From: Novosphingobium sp. PhB165
GTDB taxonomy: Bacteria; Pseudomonadota; Alphaproteobacteria; Sphingomonadales; Sphingomonadaceae
Reading direction: 5' to 3'
Length of the DNA: 64,000 nt
Assembly: GCF_004341845.1 (NCBI RefSeq)
Contig: NZ_SLVB01000014.1
Location: forward strand, 33,735 to 97,734
The notes below the pieces were generated by a model that worked only from the letters and a program-made list of their open reading frames with translations, did not search any database and was not told the origin of the DNA. Positions 1 through 9,147 of the stretch are shown here, piece by piece (within the stretch, counting starts at the first letter, position 1; each line of letters opens with the position of its first letter). Position numbers and translations under genes: made by a program.

Positions 1-1370
1 CTGAGGTCATAGAGCTGGCCTAGCGGCCCCCCCGGCGCGGGTTCGACTGTCCGGGGCGCAGAAAAGCCGCCCGAGCCGAGCCCCATGATCAGCTTCCAAT
101 TGCCTTCGCGGATCGTGAATATGCCGTCGACCGAGTGATCGACGATATTGGGGCGGACCGGCGCACGGCGGTCGCCCGAGAGCACCGCGTCGAGATCGAA
201 ACTATCCTCGGCAGCGTCATCCGGCAACGCCAGGGCAAGCGCACCCGCTACTGTCGCCATGATATCAGTGAGCGAGGCGGTTGCTGGCGACAGGCTTCCC
301 GGCTTCACTTTCCCCGGCCAGCGGACGATGAAGGGAATTCGGTGGCCGGCTTCCCAGGCATCCGCCTTTTCACCGCGCCATGGGCCGTTGGCGCGGTGGG
401 CGAAACGGGCGGCGTCCTCGATCTTCCAGTCCGCGCCGTTGTCGCTGGTGAAGATTACCACAGTGTCCTCGGCAATGCCCTGCCGGTCGATCTCGGCGAG
501 CACCCGGCCCACCATCGCATCGGTCTCCATGGCATAGTCGCCATAGGTGCCTGCGCCGGACTTGCCCTGATATTCGGGCAGCGGCACCCACGGAGTGTGC
601 GGGGAGGGGAGCGGGAAATAGAGGAAGAAGGGCCGGCCATCGGCCTTGCGCCGGGTCGCCCCGCTGGTGATGACTTCCACGGCCTTGTCGGTCAAGGTCG
701 GGACCGTCTGCTCCATCCTGAAACCGGGCGCGATCTGGCCCGCGCGCCAGAACACGCCGCGCGGTTCCTTGCTTCCATCGGTATGCGCGCTGGGCGCTTC
801 CACCACATGGTCATTCTCGAAGAACAGATAGGGCGGATAGTCGAGCGAGGAGGGGATGCCGAAGTAATAGTCGAACCCATGATCGTTCGGCCCAGGGCGC
901 AGCGGCCTGGAATAGTCCGTCGCCTCGCCTTCACCCAGCCCAAGGTGCCACTTGCCGATGCCCGAGGTGTGATAGCCCGCCTTTTGCAGCAACCCGGGCA
1001 GCGTCAGCCGGCCGGGGTCGATCAGATTGGTGCCGGTGCCGTCGAGCACTCCCTTCTTGAGGCGCGAACGCCAGCAATAGCGCCCGGTAAGGATCGAGTA
1101 GCGGCTGGGAGTGCAGACGGCCGATGAGGCGTGCATGTCAGTGAACCGCATGCCTTCGCGGGCCAGCCGGTCGATATTGGGCGTCGGCACGGCGGAGAGG
1201 GGATTGTAGGCCCGCGCATCGCCGATCCCGAAATCGTCCAGCAGGATGAGAACGATATTCGGGCGGGGCGGGACTGCGGCCAGCACGCCCCTGCTTCCGG
1301 CGAGGAGCGCCGCCGCCATGGCGGCGCTGCCGAGAAAGGCCCGACGCCGGATCGACGGCAATTCGCGCAT
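1..1370 (-). CDS. Tat-exported arylsulfatase, C-terminus cut by window edge
   Basis: Probable sulfate-ester hydrolase of the formylglycine (type I) sulfatase family, acting in the periplasm. The frame is open for 456 codons to the window edge, so the C-terminus is missing. It begins with a twin-arginine-like leader (IRRRAFLGSAAMAAALLAG), then the metal-binding stretch with paired Asp near residues 45-46, and the CTPSR signature whose Cys86 would be oxidised to formylglycine. GKWHLG lies near residue 125 and a C-terminal QLYDL motif is just reached. The ATG shares one base with the stop of the upstream receptor (TGATG), so it is probably translationally coupled to it. The pairing suggests import and desulfation of a sulfate ester for sulfur supply. 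Substrate cannot be read from sequence. Confidence 0.88.
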   Translation of the reverse strand, partial: MRELPSIRRRAFLGSAAMAAALLAGSRGVLAAVPPRPNIVLILLDDFGIGDARAYNPLSAVPTPNIDRLAREGMRFTDMHASSAVCTPSRYSILTGRYCWRSRLKKGVLDGTGTNLIDPGRLTLPGLLQKAGYHTSGIGKWHLGLGEGEATDYSRPLRPGPNDHGFDYYFGIPSSLDYPPYLFFENDHVVEAPSAHTDGSKEPRGVFWRAGQIAPGFRMEQTVPTLTDKAVEVITSGATRRKADGRPFFLYFPLPSPHTPWVPLPEYQGKSGAGTYGDYAMETDAMVGRVLAEIDRQGIAEDTVVIFTSDNGADWKIEDAARFAHRANGPWRGEKADAWEAGHRIPFIVRWPGKVKPGSLSPATASLTDIMATVAGALALALPDDAAEDSFDLDAVLSGDRRAPVRPNIVDHSVDGIFTIREGNWKLIMGLGSGGFSAPRTVEPAPGGPLGQLYDL

Positions 1371-4207
1371 CAGAAGCTTACGCGGATGCCGCCAAAGACG
1401 CGCGTGCCGTTGCGGTAGTAGGTATCGGGCAGGCCGCCAACGTAATAGGCTTTTTCGGTCGCATCCAGCAGGTTGACCGCCTGAAGCGTTGCCGAGAACC
1501 GGCTGTTGATCTGGTAGGTTATGCTGCCGTCCAGCGAGCCGTACGGCTTGGTGTAGACGCTCAGCCCCGGCAGGATCGCAACCGAGGAGAGATAGCTCCC
1601 GCGCCAGGAATAGGACAGGCGGATGCCCAGCGGTCCCTTTTCGTAATAGACGGTGGCGTTGAAGTTGTTCTTCGCGGTCGCGGTCAACTGCGTGGGATCG
1701 CTATTGTCGATATAGGTATAGTTTAGCTGCGTGCCGAGGCCGTCGAGTGGTGCGGGCAGGAAGCGGAACGCCTGCTGGTAATAAAGCTCCACGCCCTTCA
1801 CCGTCACGCCGCCGCCGTTGACCAGACTGCTGACGTTGAAGTCGACATTGGCGACCTGCGTAGCCCCGGTCGAATAGACATATGTCACGGGCAGGCTCTG
1901 GACGCGCGTATCCTTGCGTACCAGCGAGTCCAGATTCTTGTAGAAGGCCGTCGCGCCCAGCAGGCCATCCTTGCTGAAATACCATTCCGCGCTGAGATCG
2001 ACATTGGTCGCACGATAGGGATCGAGCTGCGGGTTGTTCGCGGTTACCGTCCGCTGCGGACCGCTGACCGTCGTGGAGGGAGAAACGTCACCCAGATTGG
2101 GCCGGGTGATCGTGCGGGAAGTGGACAGGCGGAGCACCAGCTTGTCGGTTGCATCCAGCTTGAGGTTGAGGCTGGGTAGGAAATCCCAATAATTGCGGTT
2201 GACCGCGACCGCGCCTGCCGCCGGGACGACAGTGGTGTTGCCCGCATCGGGGAAGATCCGGATGCCGTTGAGGTCCGGGCTGGCCCCGACGGTCGATTGC
2301 CGGGTGTTGACCACCCGGAAGCCGATATTGCCGGAGAGCTTGCCGAAGGCGAAATCGCCCCGGGCATAGCCGCCCAGCGTTCGTTCGGAGACATCGGTGA
2401 TGCCGGACGGACTGTTCACCAGGCTGCCGCCCGCCACCTTGGAGGCCGCGATCAACTGTGCGTCGGTGAACTGCGAGGTAAAGGCATTGGTATCGGAAGA
2501 CAGCCAGGACGAGGCGAACGAGGCGTTGCCGTTATAGGTTCCCAGAAAGTTGCCGTTGCCGGGCGTGATAAGCACCATGAACGGCGCCGCGCTGTAGGAG
2601 CCCGCTATCGGCCCCGCCGGCAGGCCAACCCCGCCGTTCACGGAAGCATAGAGCTGCGAGACGCCGGCGGCGGAAATCGTCAGCTGCGGATTGTCCTTGT
2701 AGATCGAGCGATCGGTGAAGTGGAAGCCGAAGGAAAAGGCCTTCATGCCCTCGTCCGAGAATTCGCGCGTCACGTCGGCGCGGGCTTCCCACAAGCTGTC
2801 GTTGCTGGTCTGATTGAACGGGCCGTTGAGGCTGGCGACACGATAGCTGTTGGGATTGAGACGGGCCGCGTCGAAGCCGTTCTGGTACTCGATACCCCAA
2901 AGTGTATCGCCGGGCTGCACGGTGAACTCTGCCTGGCCGGTGGCGATGTCGGCGATGTTGAGGTTGCTGTAGTTCTGCCCGGAATGCGAATAGGCCCCAT
3001 CCAGCACGACTTTCCAGCCATCGACCTGATAGGTGGCGTTGCCGGCGATCTGGTAAGTCGTGCTCTGGCGGTCCTCCAGACGACTGCCGCCGCGCATATC
3101 GAGATCGGCGACCTGCAAGGCGGTGGTGGTCGGCAAGCCGAGATAATCGACGGTGTCGGCGCTCAGCACCTTATTGGCATTGGCGAATATCTGGAGGAAC
3201 TCGCTGGTCGAATCCTTGACATTGAGCTTGGTGTAGAGCCCGTCCAGACCGAGGGTCAGCGCGTCGGTGGCGCGGAACTGGAATGAGGCGATGCCGCCGA
3301 TCCGCTGGTCGCGCTCGTGATAGATGTAGTAATTGCTCTGGTTCGGAAAGCGCACGCTCTGGTTCGGTTCGATCACGCCGTCGCCATTGAGATCGTCGGG
3401 ACCGCTGCCGGCCGGGATGCCGTTCTTTTCGGTGGAAGTGGTATAGCCGATCGAAGCGCCCTGGGTCGATGGGCGGCGCTCCATGTAGGAAAAGCCCAGC
3501 GAGATGCCGAAGCGGTCATCCGCGAACGTGTCCGAGAAAAAGGCTGAGCCCTGCGGCGAGAACTTGTGGGAATTGCTTTCCCATTCGCCCTGAAGCGAGG
3601 CCGAGATCACGCGCTTGCCAATTTCGAAGGGGCGCGGCGTGCGGACATCTACGGTGCCGGCAAGGCCGCCTTCGGTGAGATCGGGCGTAGAGCCCTTGTA
3701 GACCGCCAGCGTGCGAATGAATTCAGGAGGCAGCACCGAAAAATCGAACGTGCGACTGCCGGCGGAATCGCCGCTGGCATTGGGCAGTTCGCGACCGTTG
3801 ATTGTCACTTGCGTGAAGTTCGCAGGGAGACCGCGGATGTTCACGGTCCGACCTTCGCCGCGCACGCGGTTAATCTGCACGCCAGTGATGCGCTGGACCG
3901 ATTCCGCTACGTTCACGTCGGGAAACTTGCCCACGTCCTCGGCGCTGATGGCATCGACGATCGTGTCCGAATTGCGCTTCACCGCAACGGCGCGATCAAG
4001 CCCGGCGCGGATACCGGTCACAAGGATTGCCGCGCTTTCGGGATTTTCAGCGAGTGCGGTCTCGGCGGGAGCGGTTTCGCCAGAAACAGCTTCGGGTGAC
4101 GCAGGCGCTGCCGGTCCATCCGACGCATAGGCCGACGCCGGCAAGAGCAGCGCAAGAATGATGGCAGCGCCGGAGATACCGGCGCGCCAGTGATGAACCT
4201 TCGACAT
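1370..4207 (-). CDS. TonB-dependent receptor, Caulobacter/Xanthomonas type
   Basis: Outer-membrane TonB-dependent transporter of 945 residues. It has a signal peptide of about 28 residues (ends ASAYA), then a plug domain with VDAISAEDVGKFPDVNVAES and INRVRGEGRTVNIRGLP. These are hallmarks of the large receptor family common in Caulobacter, Xanthomonas and sphingomonads. The protein ends in a beta-strand with terminal Phe (GIRVSF), as outer-membrane barrels do. The ATG at 4207 is preferred over an upstream in-frame start at 4282 because it directly precedes the signal peptide and follows a G-rich stretch. The sulfatase gene overlaps its stop by one base. A dyad shared with other sulfur genes lies about 70 nt upstream. 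The substrate is inferred to be a sulfated organic compound. Confidence 0.9.
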   Translation of the reverse strand: MSKVHHWRAGISGAAIILALLLPASAYASDGPAAPASPEAVSGETAPAETALAENPESAAILVTGIRAGLDRAVAVKRNSDTIVDAISAEDVGKFPDVNVAESVQRITGVQINRVRGEGRTVNIRGLPANFTQVTINGRELPNASGDSAGSRTFDFSVLPPEFIRTLAVYKGSTPDLTEGGLAGTVDVRTPRPFEIGKRVISASLQGEWESNSHKFSPQGSAFFSDTFADDRFGISLGFSYMERRPSTQGASIGYTTSTEKNGIPAGSGPDDLNGDGVIEPNQSVRFPNQSNYYIYHERDQRIGGIASFQFRATDALTLGLDGLYTKLNVKDSTSEFLQIFANANKVLSADTVDYLGLPTTTALQVADLDMRGGSRLEDRQSTTYQIAGNATYQVDGWKVVLDGAYSHSGQNYSNLNIADIATGQAEFTVQPGDTLWGIEYQNGFDAARLNPNSYRVASLNGPFNQTSNDSLWEARADVTREFSDEGMKAFSFGFHFTDRSIYKDNPQLTISAAGVSQLYASVNGGVGLPAGPIAGSYSAAPFMVLITPGNGNFLGTYNGNASFASSWLSSDTNAFTSQFTDAQLIAASKVAGGSLVNSPSGITDVSERTLGGYARGDFAFGKLSGNIGFRVVNTRQSTVGASPDLNGIRIFPDAGNTTVVPAAGAVAVNRNYWDFLPSLNLKLDATDKLVLRLSTSRTITRPNLGDVSPSTTVSGPQRTVTANNPQLDPYRATNVDLSAEWYFSKDGLLGATAFYKNLDSLVRKDTRVQSLPVTYVYSTGATQVANVDFNVSSLVNGGGVTVKGVELYYQQAFRFLPAPLDGLGTQLNYTYIDNSDPTQLTATAKNNFNATVYYEKGPLGIRLSYSWRGSYLSSVAILPGLSVYTKPYGSLDGSITYQINSRFSATLQAVNLLDATEKAYYVGGLPDTYYRNGTRVFGGIRVSF

Positions 4208-4277
4208 CGGAACTGGATTCCCCCCTGTGGGATAATTGCGAATTATCCAGTCCGGAAGTCCGGTCCCTTGTGGGCTT

Positions 4278-4296
4278 CTCAACTAAATTGGTGGAG
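4278..4296. promoter_or_regulatory. 19-bp dyad, candidate sulfur-regulon operator (site A)
   Basis: The sequence CTCAACTAAATTGGTGGAG has near-dyad arms (CTCaAC and GTgGAG) around a 7-bp AT-rich centre. It lies upstream of the receptor starting at 4207. Nearly the same sequence occurs at 6662, 6819 and 14797 beside other sulfur-uptake genes. The spacing suits a LysR-type regulator, which is an inference. Confidence 0.6.
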
Positions 4297-4333
4297 TTTG
4301 TCTGCAATTAAGATTTTCTGGTGCTGGCGATAG

Positions 4334-4504
4334 GGCTTCTTTGCCCTGCATCGCGGCCGAAGCGGCGAGGCCTACTTCGTCACCGATGGCGAGCCGATCG
4401 CATTTCGCGAGTTGGTATCGCGAATTCTGAAAACGCATGGCATCACTTCACCTGCCAAAGAACTGCCTTCATGGGAGGTCAATTCCGTCGCCCGCGTCGG
4501 CTAG
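4334..4504 (+). pseudogene. Remnant of an NAD-dependent epimerase/3-beta-HSD family gene
   Basis: A short reading frame ending with TAG at 4502 encodes GEAYFVTDGEPIAFREL followed by a helix-like tail. This resembles the C-terminal part of extended SDRs of the NAD-dependent epimerase/steroid dehydrogenase type, where G-x-AYFVTDG-x-P is recurrent. No Rossmann domain or start is present upstream, because the receptor promoter is only a few dozen bases away. It is therefore a fragment of a lost gene. Identification rests on a motif recalled from the family. Confidence 0.5.
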
Positions 4505-4688
4505 GTACTGGCGACGATGGCGGTGGAAGTGACCCTGAACATCGCCAAGGCTGGTCAGGATCGACAGCGCGGCATCAAGTTAACGCTTGCGTTCCTGATG
4601 GCGGGCGATCGGGCTGCGCAGAACTTTTGCCGTGGATCGTTCCTGACGACGGTCGGCCCGCCATCGGCATGCAAAGGCTTGCACGGGC

Positions 4689-4812
4689 ATGAGTGAGTTC
4701 TTTGGCGAGACCGACGCAGCGGAGGCCCATGCCACGCTCGATCGGGCAGTCGAGCTGGCGTCACCTTGTTCGATACCGCAGATGTCTATGGCAGCAGCGA
4801 GAACGAACGCTT
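4689..4812 (+). pseudogene. Frameshifted aldo/keto reductase fragment
   Basis: The first frame reads GMSEFFGETDAAEAHATLDR and then AVEL. After one missing base the next frame gives VTLFDTADVYGSSENE. Together these match the N-terminal barrel region of aldo/keto reductases, including the catalytic Asp and Tyr of the DTADVYG motif. Nothing recognisable follows before the redoxin gene. The fragment is only about 40 codons long and out of frame, so it is a decayed remnant. Between this and the epimerase fragment (4505-4688) I recognise nothing. Confidence 0.5.
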
Positions 4813-4984
4813 TCGCGGCTCGGGCAGGCAGGTTGAGGTCGATGCAGCCAAGGCGAAGTCTGGGCGAGCAAGCTCAGGCCAGGCGAACAGGCCGTGACCG
4901 GGGTTGAGCACTGACTGATGTTCAGCGCGTTCGCAGAGGAGGAGACCTTCGATGACGAACCGCTCCTCCGCAGCGCTTAGCTCT

Positions 4985-5671
4985 TCAATCGGTCAAGATC
5001 GCCGTCGATGGTCTATCGGAGATGCCAGCCGATTTGGACAGTGCCGTCAAAATCGTAGCGCTCTCGGTGCGGTTTAGCCAGTCGGGACTGGCGTCCAGCA
5101 GAAGCACCCGGCCGTCGCTGTCGAGCACAAGCGCAGCCGGGAGGTCGATTTCGTAACTGAAAGTGCCCAGAGTTGCGCCGATCCAGTTTTCGTCGGGCCG
5201 AACGGCGGGTTGGTCTTCGGGAAAGAACGTGATCCCCAGGCTGCGAGCAAGGGCATAGTCCGGGTCACTGGCCACCGGAAAGCCGATATTGTGGCGTTGG
5301 ATCATGCTCTTATCGACGGGGATCTGGGCGCTTAGCGCGACGAGCCCCGCCCCGCGTGCTTGCAGTTCGGGCCAGAGCGTTTCGTTATAGTAGGGCAAGG
5401 CGACATTGCAGGCTGGGCAGCCGCCGAAGCGGAAGAAAATGAGCACGACGGGGCCCTGCGCCAGCAGTGCATCGCGCGTCAGTTCTTCGCCGTGCTCGTC
5501 CCTCAGTGTGAACGGGGCGATTTCGTCGCCGACTTGGGGGAGCTTGGCCGGATCGTGCTGCGCCACAAGCAATCGGCGCTGTGCCGCGTTGCGCGCGAGT
5601 TGCTCTGCGCTCCAGGAGCGGTCGCGCTCTGCCTGGAGTTCCACAAATCGATCCTTGAGGCTCTTGCTCAC
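4985..5671 (-). CDS. AhpC/TSA-family redoxin (peroxiredoxin-like)
   Basis: Thioredoxin-fold protein of 228 residues, cytoplasmic as it has no leader. After a helical N-terminal region, the fold begins near residue 46 (VGDEIAPFTL). The active-site loop FRFGGCPACN carries a CxxC rather than the single peroxidatic Cys of classic PxxxTxxC peroxiredoxins. The start is GTG at 5671, with GGAGG 8 nt upstream. It sits downstream of the LysR gene in the same direction, beside the sulfonate operon. Redoxins are recurrent in sulfur-starvation clusters (for example LsfA of Pseudomonas), so protection during sulfonate oxygenation is plausible. A thiol-disulfide reductase role is an alternative. Confidence 0.8.
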   Translation of the reverse strand: MSKSLKDRFVELQAERDRSWSAEQLARNAAQRRLLVAQHDPAKLPQVGDEIAPFTLRDEHGEELTRDALLAQGPVVLIFFRFGGCPACNVALPYYNETLWPELQARGAGLVALSAQIPVDKSMIQRHNIGFPVASDPDYALARSLGITFFPEDQPAVRPDENWIGATLGTFSYEIDLPAALVLDSDGRVLLLDASPDWLNRTESATILTALSKSAGISDRPSTAILTD

Positions 5672-5771
5672 GTCTGTTCCTCCTGCGTGGTGTCCGCAGG
5701 GAACCTAGGCCCGGATCGAGGGCGGGAATAACGAGAAACCCGCCGGTTTCCTTGAGACTTTCCAATATGAC

Positions 5772-6605
5772 CTAGAGCGCGGCAACCACCTCCCGCGCCA
5801 GTCGCGCCAATTGGCTGGTGGGTCCGTCGAGGCCGCTGGCGGTCTGCAGGATGCAGGAAACGTGCGGCAAGGCCGGAAGGTCGACATCCTCAAGCGGGGC
5901 TTCGCGCAGGAACAGGTGGGTGCGGCAAGTCAGTCCCAGCCCGGCATCGACTGCAGCGCGAAGCGCGGTGAGATTGGGCGTCTCCACGGATATCCGGTAC
6001 GGCCTGCCCGCGTCTTCCAGCGCGCGGATCGCCGCTTCGCGAAAGCGACAGGGCGGTTCGAGAACGGCGAGTTGCACCGTGTCCAACAGCGCCAGTTCAG
6101 CCTTGCCGTACCAGGCCATGGGCGCGCTGGCGATCGCGTTGGGGTCGTTATGGGCGGCGAAACCCAGCACGATATCTAGCTGGCGTCGCTCCAGCTGGCC
6201 GATCAGTTCCGCCGTGCCCGCGACGCGCGAGTAGAGCTGCGCTTCGGGGTGAAGCTCGGCGAAGCGGGCGAGCAGGCCCGACAGCAGCATTTCGGCGAAG
6301 TCCTGGACCATGCCGATGCGCGCAGGCCCGGTAAAGTGGCCGGCTGTGACGGCGGCCACGGCCTCGTCGTGCAAGGTGAGCACCTTGCGCGCGTAGTCGA
6401 GCATGAGTTCACCAGACTGGGTGAGGGTAAGCCTGCGTCCCTCGCGATGAAACAGCGCCTGCTGCAACAATTCCTCCAGCCGTTTGATCTGGAGGCTCAG
6501 GGCGGATTGACTGACGAAGACCCGCTCGGACGCATGGAGCATGGAACCGGTATCAACGATCGCCACGAAACTGCGCAGGAGGTTGGTGGGAAGATTGACG
6601 GGCAT
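5772..6605 (-). CDS. LysR-family transcriptional regulator, candidate regulator of the sulfonate island
   Basis: LysR-type regulator of 277 residues. The N-terminal winged helix-turn-helix (about residues 5-65) contains SQSALSLQIKRLEELL, and the effector-binding domain starts near residue 90. The gene is divergent from the ssuC-like gene, with a 276-bp intergenic region holding two copies of the 19-bp dyad (6662 and 6819). This is the usual layout for a LysR protein controlling itself and the divergent operon. By position it is the best candidate regulator for the whole sulfur island. The effector is unknown; by analogy with CysB, Cbl and SftR it could be sulfate, APS or a sulfonate. The redoxin gene lies 100 bp downstream. 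Confidence 0.88.
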   Translation of the reverse strand: MPVNLPTNLLRSFVAIVDTGSMLHASERVFVSQSALSLQIKRLEELLQQALFHREGRRLTLTQSGELMLDYARKVLTLHDEAVAAVTAGHFTGPARIGMVQDFAEMLLSGLLARFAELHPEAQLYSRVAGTAELIGQLERRQLDIVLGFAAHNDPNAIASAPMAWYGKAELALLDTVQLAVLEPPCRFREAAIRALEDAGRPYRISVETPNLTALRAAVDAGLGLTCRTHLFLREAPLEDVDLPALPHVSCILQTASGLDGPTSQLARLAREVVAAL

Positions 6606-6661
6606 GTTCGAATCACTCGCAATGGGATGGGGGAGAAGTAGGCGATAGAGTGTTCCATATT

Positions 6662-6680
6662 CTCAACTAAATCAGTAGAG
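6662..6680. promoter_or_regulatory. 19-bp dyad, candidate operator (site B)
   Basis: CTCAACTAAATCAGTAGAG lies upstream of the LysR start. It matches site A at 4278 in 16 of 19 positions, and the following TTTGT is shared too. The arms are CTCaAC and GTaGAG. Confidence 0.6.
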
Positions 6681-6818
6681 TTTGTGACAGTGATTGCAAA
6701 CCTTGTCTTCACCGCAACCGTGTGGGCGATGCGCTCGACCCGAATTCGGCACGGATCGGCGACGGAAAATCGCCGTTTTTCTCGATTATGAGCAGCGCTG
6801 ATAGGCGCTCCGGGAAAA

Positions 6819-6837
6819 CTCAATTGAAATAGTTGAG
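6819..6837. promoter_or_regulatory. 19-bp dyad, candidate operator (site D)
   Basis: CTCAATTGAAATAGTTGAG lies 45 bp before the permease start. The arms CTCAAt and gTTGAG are nearly perfect around a 7-bp AT-rich centre, the same architecture as sites A and B. The copy at 6662 is 157 bp away in the same divergent intergenic region. Confidence 0.55.
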
Positions 6838-6881
6838 AATGCGGTGTCTCTTCCGTTCCCGCCCTCCGGACGAGAGAGACA

Positions 6882-7664
6882 ATGGCTATTTTGCATCGGA
6901 TCACCGCCTTGCTGGGCAGCGCGCGCTGGCTTTCGCCATTGCTGTTCCTGTTCGCCTGGGAAGCTGGATCGCGCTCGGGCCTCATTCCCGAACGGACGCT
7001 GGCCGCGCCGTCCAAGGTGCTCTCGACGCTGCTGGGCATGGCGGTCTCCGGCGAGCTGGTGGACAACCTTTGGGTCTCGTTCCTGCGCATCGCTATCGGC
7101 CTTGCCATCGGGGTGACGATCGGCGTGGCATTGGCGCTCGTCGCCGGGCTTTCGCGGCAGGGCGAGGTGGCGGTAGACCCCTTGATGCAAATCAATCGCA
7201 CGATCCCGACGCTCGCGCTGACGCCGCTGTTCATCGTCTGGTTCGGCATCGGCGAGACGCCGAAGATCGCGCTGATCGCCTTCGCGTCGATCTTTCCGGT
7301 CTATCTCAACCTCTACAGCGGCATTCGCGGCGTGGACCTGCGCCTGCTGGAAGGCGCGCGCAGCTTCGGGCTCAGCCGCGCAGAGCAGATCTTTCACGTC
7401 ATCCTCCCCGGCGCCTTGCCCTCGCTGCTGGTGGGGCTGCGCTATTCGCTTTCCGTTTCCATCCTCGTGCTGGTCGTGGCCGAGCAGATCAATGCGTCGG
7501 CCGGGCTTGGCTATCTCATCAACAATGCCCGCGACTTCATGCGGACGGACATCATCGTCGTGTGCCTGATGATTTACGCCGTGCTCGGCCTCGCCGCAGA
7601 TGCGCTGGTGCGGGCCGTGGAAAGCCGGGCTCTCGTCTGGCGACCCAGTATCGTTTCCCAGTGA
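6882..7664 (+). CDS. ssuC: Aliphatic sulfonate ABC transporter permease
   Basis: Inner-membrane permease of the SsuC/TauC/NrtB family, 260 residues with about six hydrophobic segments. The cytoplasmic EAA loop that docks on the ATPase is visible at residues 157-180 (EGARSFGLSRAEQIF). It is the first gene of the forward operon and is followed after 53 nt by the ATPase gene. No binding protein is adjacent; the nearest one encoded in this operon is eight genes downstream (13821). Specificity for sulfonates is inferred from the monooxygenases in the operon, since nitrate and taurine permeases are close relatives. Confidence 0.88.
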   Translation: MAILHRITALLGSARWLSPLLFLFAWEAGSRSGLIPERTLAAPSKVLSTLLGMAVSGELVDNLWVSFLRIAIGLAIGVTIGVALALVAGLSRQGEVAVDPLMQINRTIPTLALTPLFIVWFGIGETPKIALIAFASIFPVYLNLYSGIRGVDLRLLEGARSFGLSRAEQIFHVILPGALPSLLVGLRYSLSVSILVLVVAEQINASAGLGYLINNARDFMRTDIIVVCLMIYAVLGLAADALVRAVESRALVWRPSIVSQ

Positions 7665-7717
7665 TGCATCGTCTCGCAATGCTCCCCAGAACCGCCCCTT
7701 CATCGGAGAAAACTGCC

Positions 7718-8530
7718 ATGGACGCTCGATCGACCGGCTATTCCCGCGTGGCTCCGCCCCAGTTCCAGACCGCTCAACTCCAGAAGGCCCAGCCCGTCGT
7801 CCGGCTGCGCGATTTCACCCGCCGCTTTGGCGACAACACGATCATCTCGGGACTGGACCTCGACATCGCACCGGGCGAGTTCGTGACGCTGCTGGGCCGT
7901 TCGGGATCGGGCAAGACAACCCTGCTGCGGACACTCGCGGGTCTCGATCCGACGCTGGGACAGGATGTGACAGTACCGGCCTCGCGCGCGGTCGTTTTCC
8001 AGGACGCGCGCCTGCTGCCGTGGAAGAAGGTCTGGCGCAATGTCGCGTTGGGCCTGCGGGACGGCGACGTGCGGGCGCGTGCCGAAGGCGCCCTGCGCGA
8101 GGTGGGGCTCGGGCACCGGCTCGACGCATGGCCGCTGACCCTGTCCGGCGGCGAGGCGCAGCGCGTGGCGCTTGCCCGTGCGCTGGTGCGTGAACCGAGC
8201 CTGTTGCTGCTCGACGAACCCTTCGCCGCGCTCGACGCGCTGACGCGGCTCCGCATGCACGAACTCGTGCTCTCGCTTTGGACGCGCCACCGCCCGGCGG
8301 TGATGATGGTCACGCACGACGTGGACGAGGCCATTGCCCTGGCCGACCGCATCGTCCTGCTCGACGAGGGACGCATTGTCACGCAGGAGCGCATCGAGGC
8401 GCCGCGCGGCGAGCGCAGCCATGTCGCGCGGGGGCTCCGCAGTCGCCTCCTGAGCGCGCTGGGCGGTCACGTCGCCGAGAGCCCGTCGCCTGCCGAAATC
8501 ATCGCGCTCCACGCCGGCGGCTTTGCATGA
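7718..8530 (+). CDS. ssuB: Aliphatic sulfonate ABC transporter ATPase
   Basis: Cytoplasmic ATPase of an SsuABC-type importer, 270 residues. Walker A is GRSGSGKTT (60-68), the Q-loop lies in VVFQDARLLPW, the ABC signature is LSGGE (142-146), Walker B is LLLLDEPFAALDA and the switch is His200 (VTHD). VVFQDARLLPWKKVWRNVALG is characteristic of the SsuB/TauB branch. The start ATG at 7718 has GGAGAA upstream. Its stop overlaps the next gene as ATGA, so the thiol dioxygenase is translationally coupled. Confidence 0.92.
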   Translation: MDARSTGYSRVAPPQFQTAQLQKAQPVVRLRDFTRRFGDNTIISGLDLDIAPGEFVTLLGRSGSGKTTLLRTLAGLDPTLGQDVTVPASRAVVFQDARLLPWKKVWRNVALGLRDGDVRARAEGALREVGLGHRLDAWPLTLSGGEAQRVALARALVREPSLLLLDEPFAALDALTRLRMHELVLSLWTRHRPAVMMVTHDVDEAIALADRIVLLDEGRIVTQERIEAPRGERSHVARGLRSRLLSALGGHVAESPSPAEIIALHAGGFA

Positions 8531-9147
8531 GTGCGGCGGTTTCGCTTGTCGTTCCGCCACGGGATATCGCTCCGCTACGCCGTTTCGTGACCGGCTTTGC
8601 CGCGATCCTCGACAGCGGCGCGGGGCAGGCCGCGATCCTTGAGCAGGGCGGCGATCTGCTCGCGCGCCTCGTGTCGCGCGACGATTGGCTGCCTGATGCG
8701 TTCGCCCGTCCGCATCCCGATCGCTATCAGCAATACCTGCTTCATTGCGACAGTGCCGAGCGCTTCAGCGTGGTCGCCTTCGTCTGGGGGCCGGGCCAGA
8801 CGACGCCGATCCATGATCACCGCGTATGGGGTTTGGTCGGCGTGCTGCGCGGGGCGGAAAAAGTGCAGAACTTCCGTCGCCGCGTGGACGGTTCGCTCGT
8901 CCAGCAAGGCGCGACGGCGGACCTGTTCGAAGGCGAAGTGGAAGGGATCGATCCGGACGTCGGCGACATCCACCGCGTCGCCAATGCCTTTGCAGACCGC
9001 ACGTCGATCTCGATCCACGTCTACGGCGCCAACATCGGCGCGGTGGAGCGCGCGACGTATCGCGCCAATGGCGAGGAACGGCCCTTCATCTCGGGCTACG
9101 CGAACGATGTCCTGCCCAACCTTTGGAACGGAGTAATCCAGGTATGA
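8527..9147 (+). CDS. Cysteine dioxygenase-like thiol dioxygenase (cupin)
   Basis: Cupin enzyme of 206 residues in the type I cysteine dioxygenase family. Such enzymes oxidise a thiol to a sulfinate with O2 at a non-haem Fe(II) held by three His. The expected ligands are visible: His96 and His98 in TTPIHDHRVWG, and His149 in GDIHRVAN. Its ATG overlaps the ssuB stop (ATGA) and its own stop overlaps the rhodanese start (ATGA). Placement inside a sulfonate operon suggests it handles a thiol, or possibly a persulfide, released from organosulfur substrates. Whether the substrate is cysteine, 3-mercaptopropionate or another thiol cannot be read from the sequence. Confidence 0.85.
   Translation: MSAAVSLVVPPRDIAPLRRFVTGFAAILDSGAGQAAILEQGGDLLARLVSRDDWLPDAFARPHPDRYQQYLLHCDSAERFSVVAFVWGPGQTTPIHDHRVWGLVGVLRGAEKVQNFRRRVDGSLVQQGATADLFEGEVEGIDPDVGDIHRVANAFADRTSISIHVYGANIGAVERATYRANGEERPFISGYANDVLPNLWNGVIQV

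Noticed and set aside
135..1127. 330-codon plus-strand frame
   Set aside because: It is the antisense shadow of the sulfatase, which has a full set of family motifs on the minus strand.
2297..3286. 329-codon plus-strand frame inside the first receptor
   Set aside because: Antisense shadow in high-GC coding DNA; no family motif, no start context.
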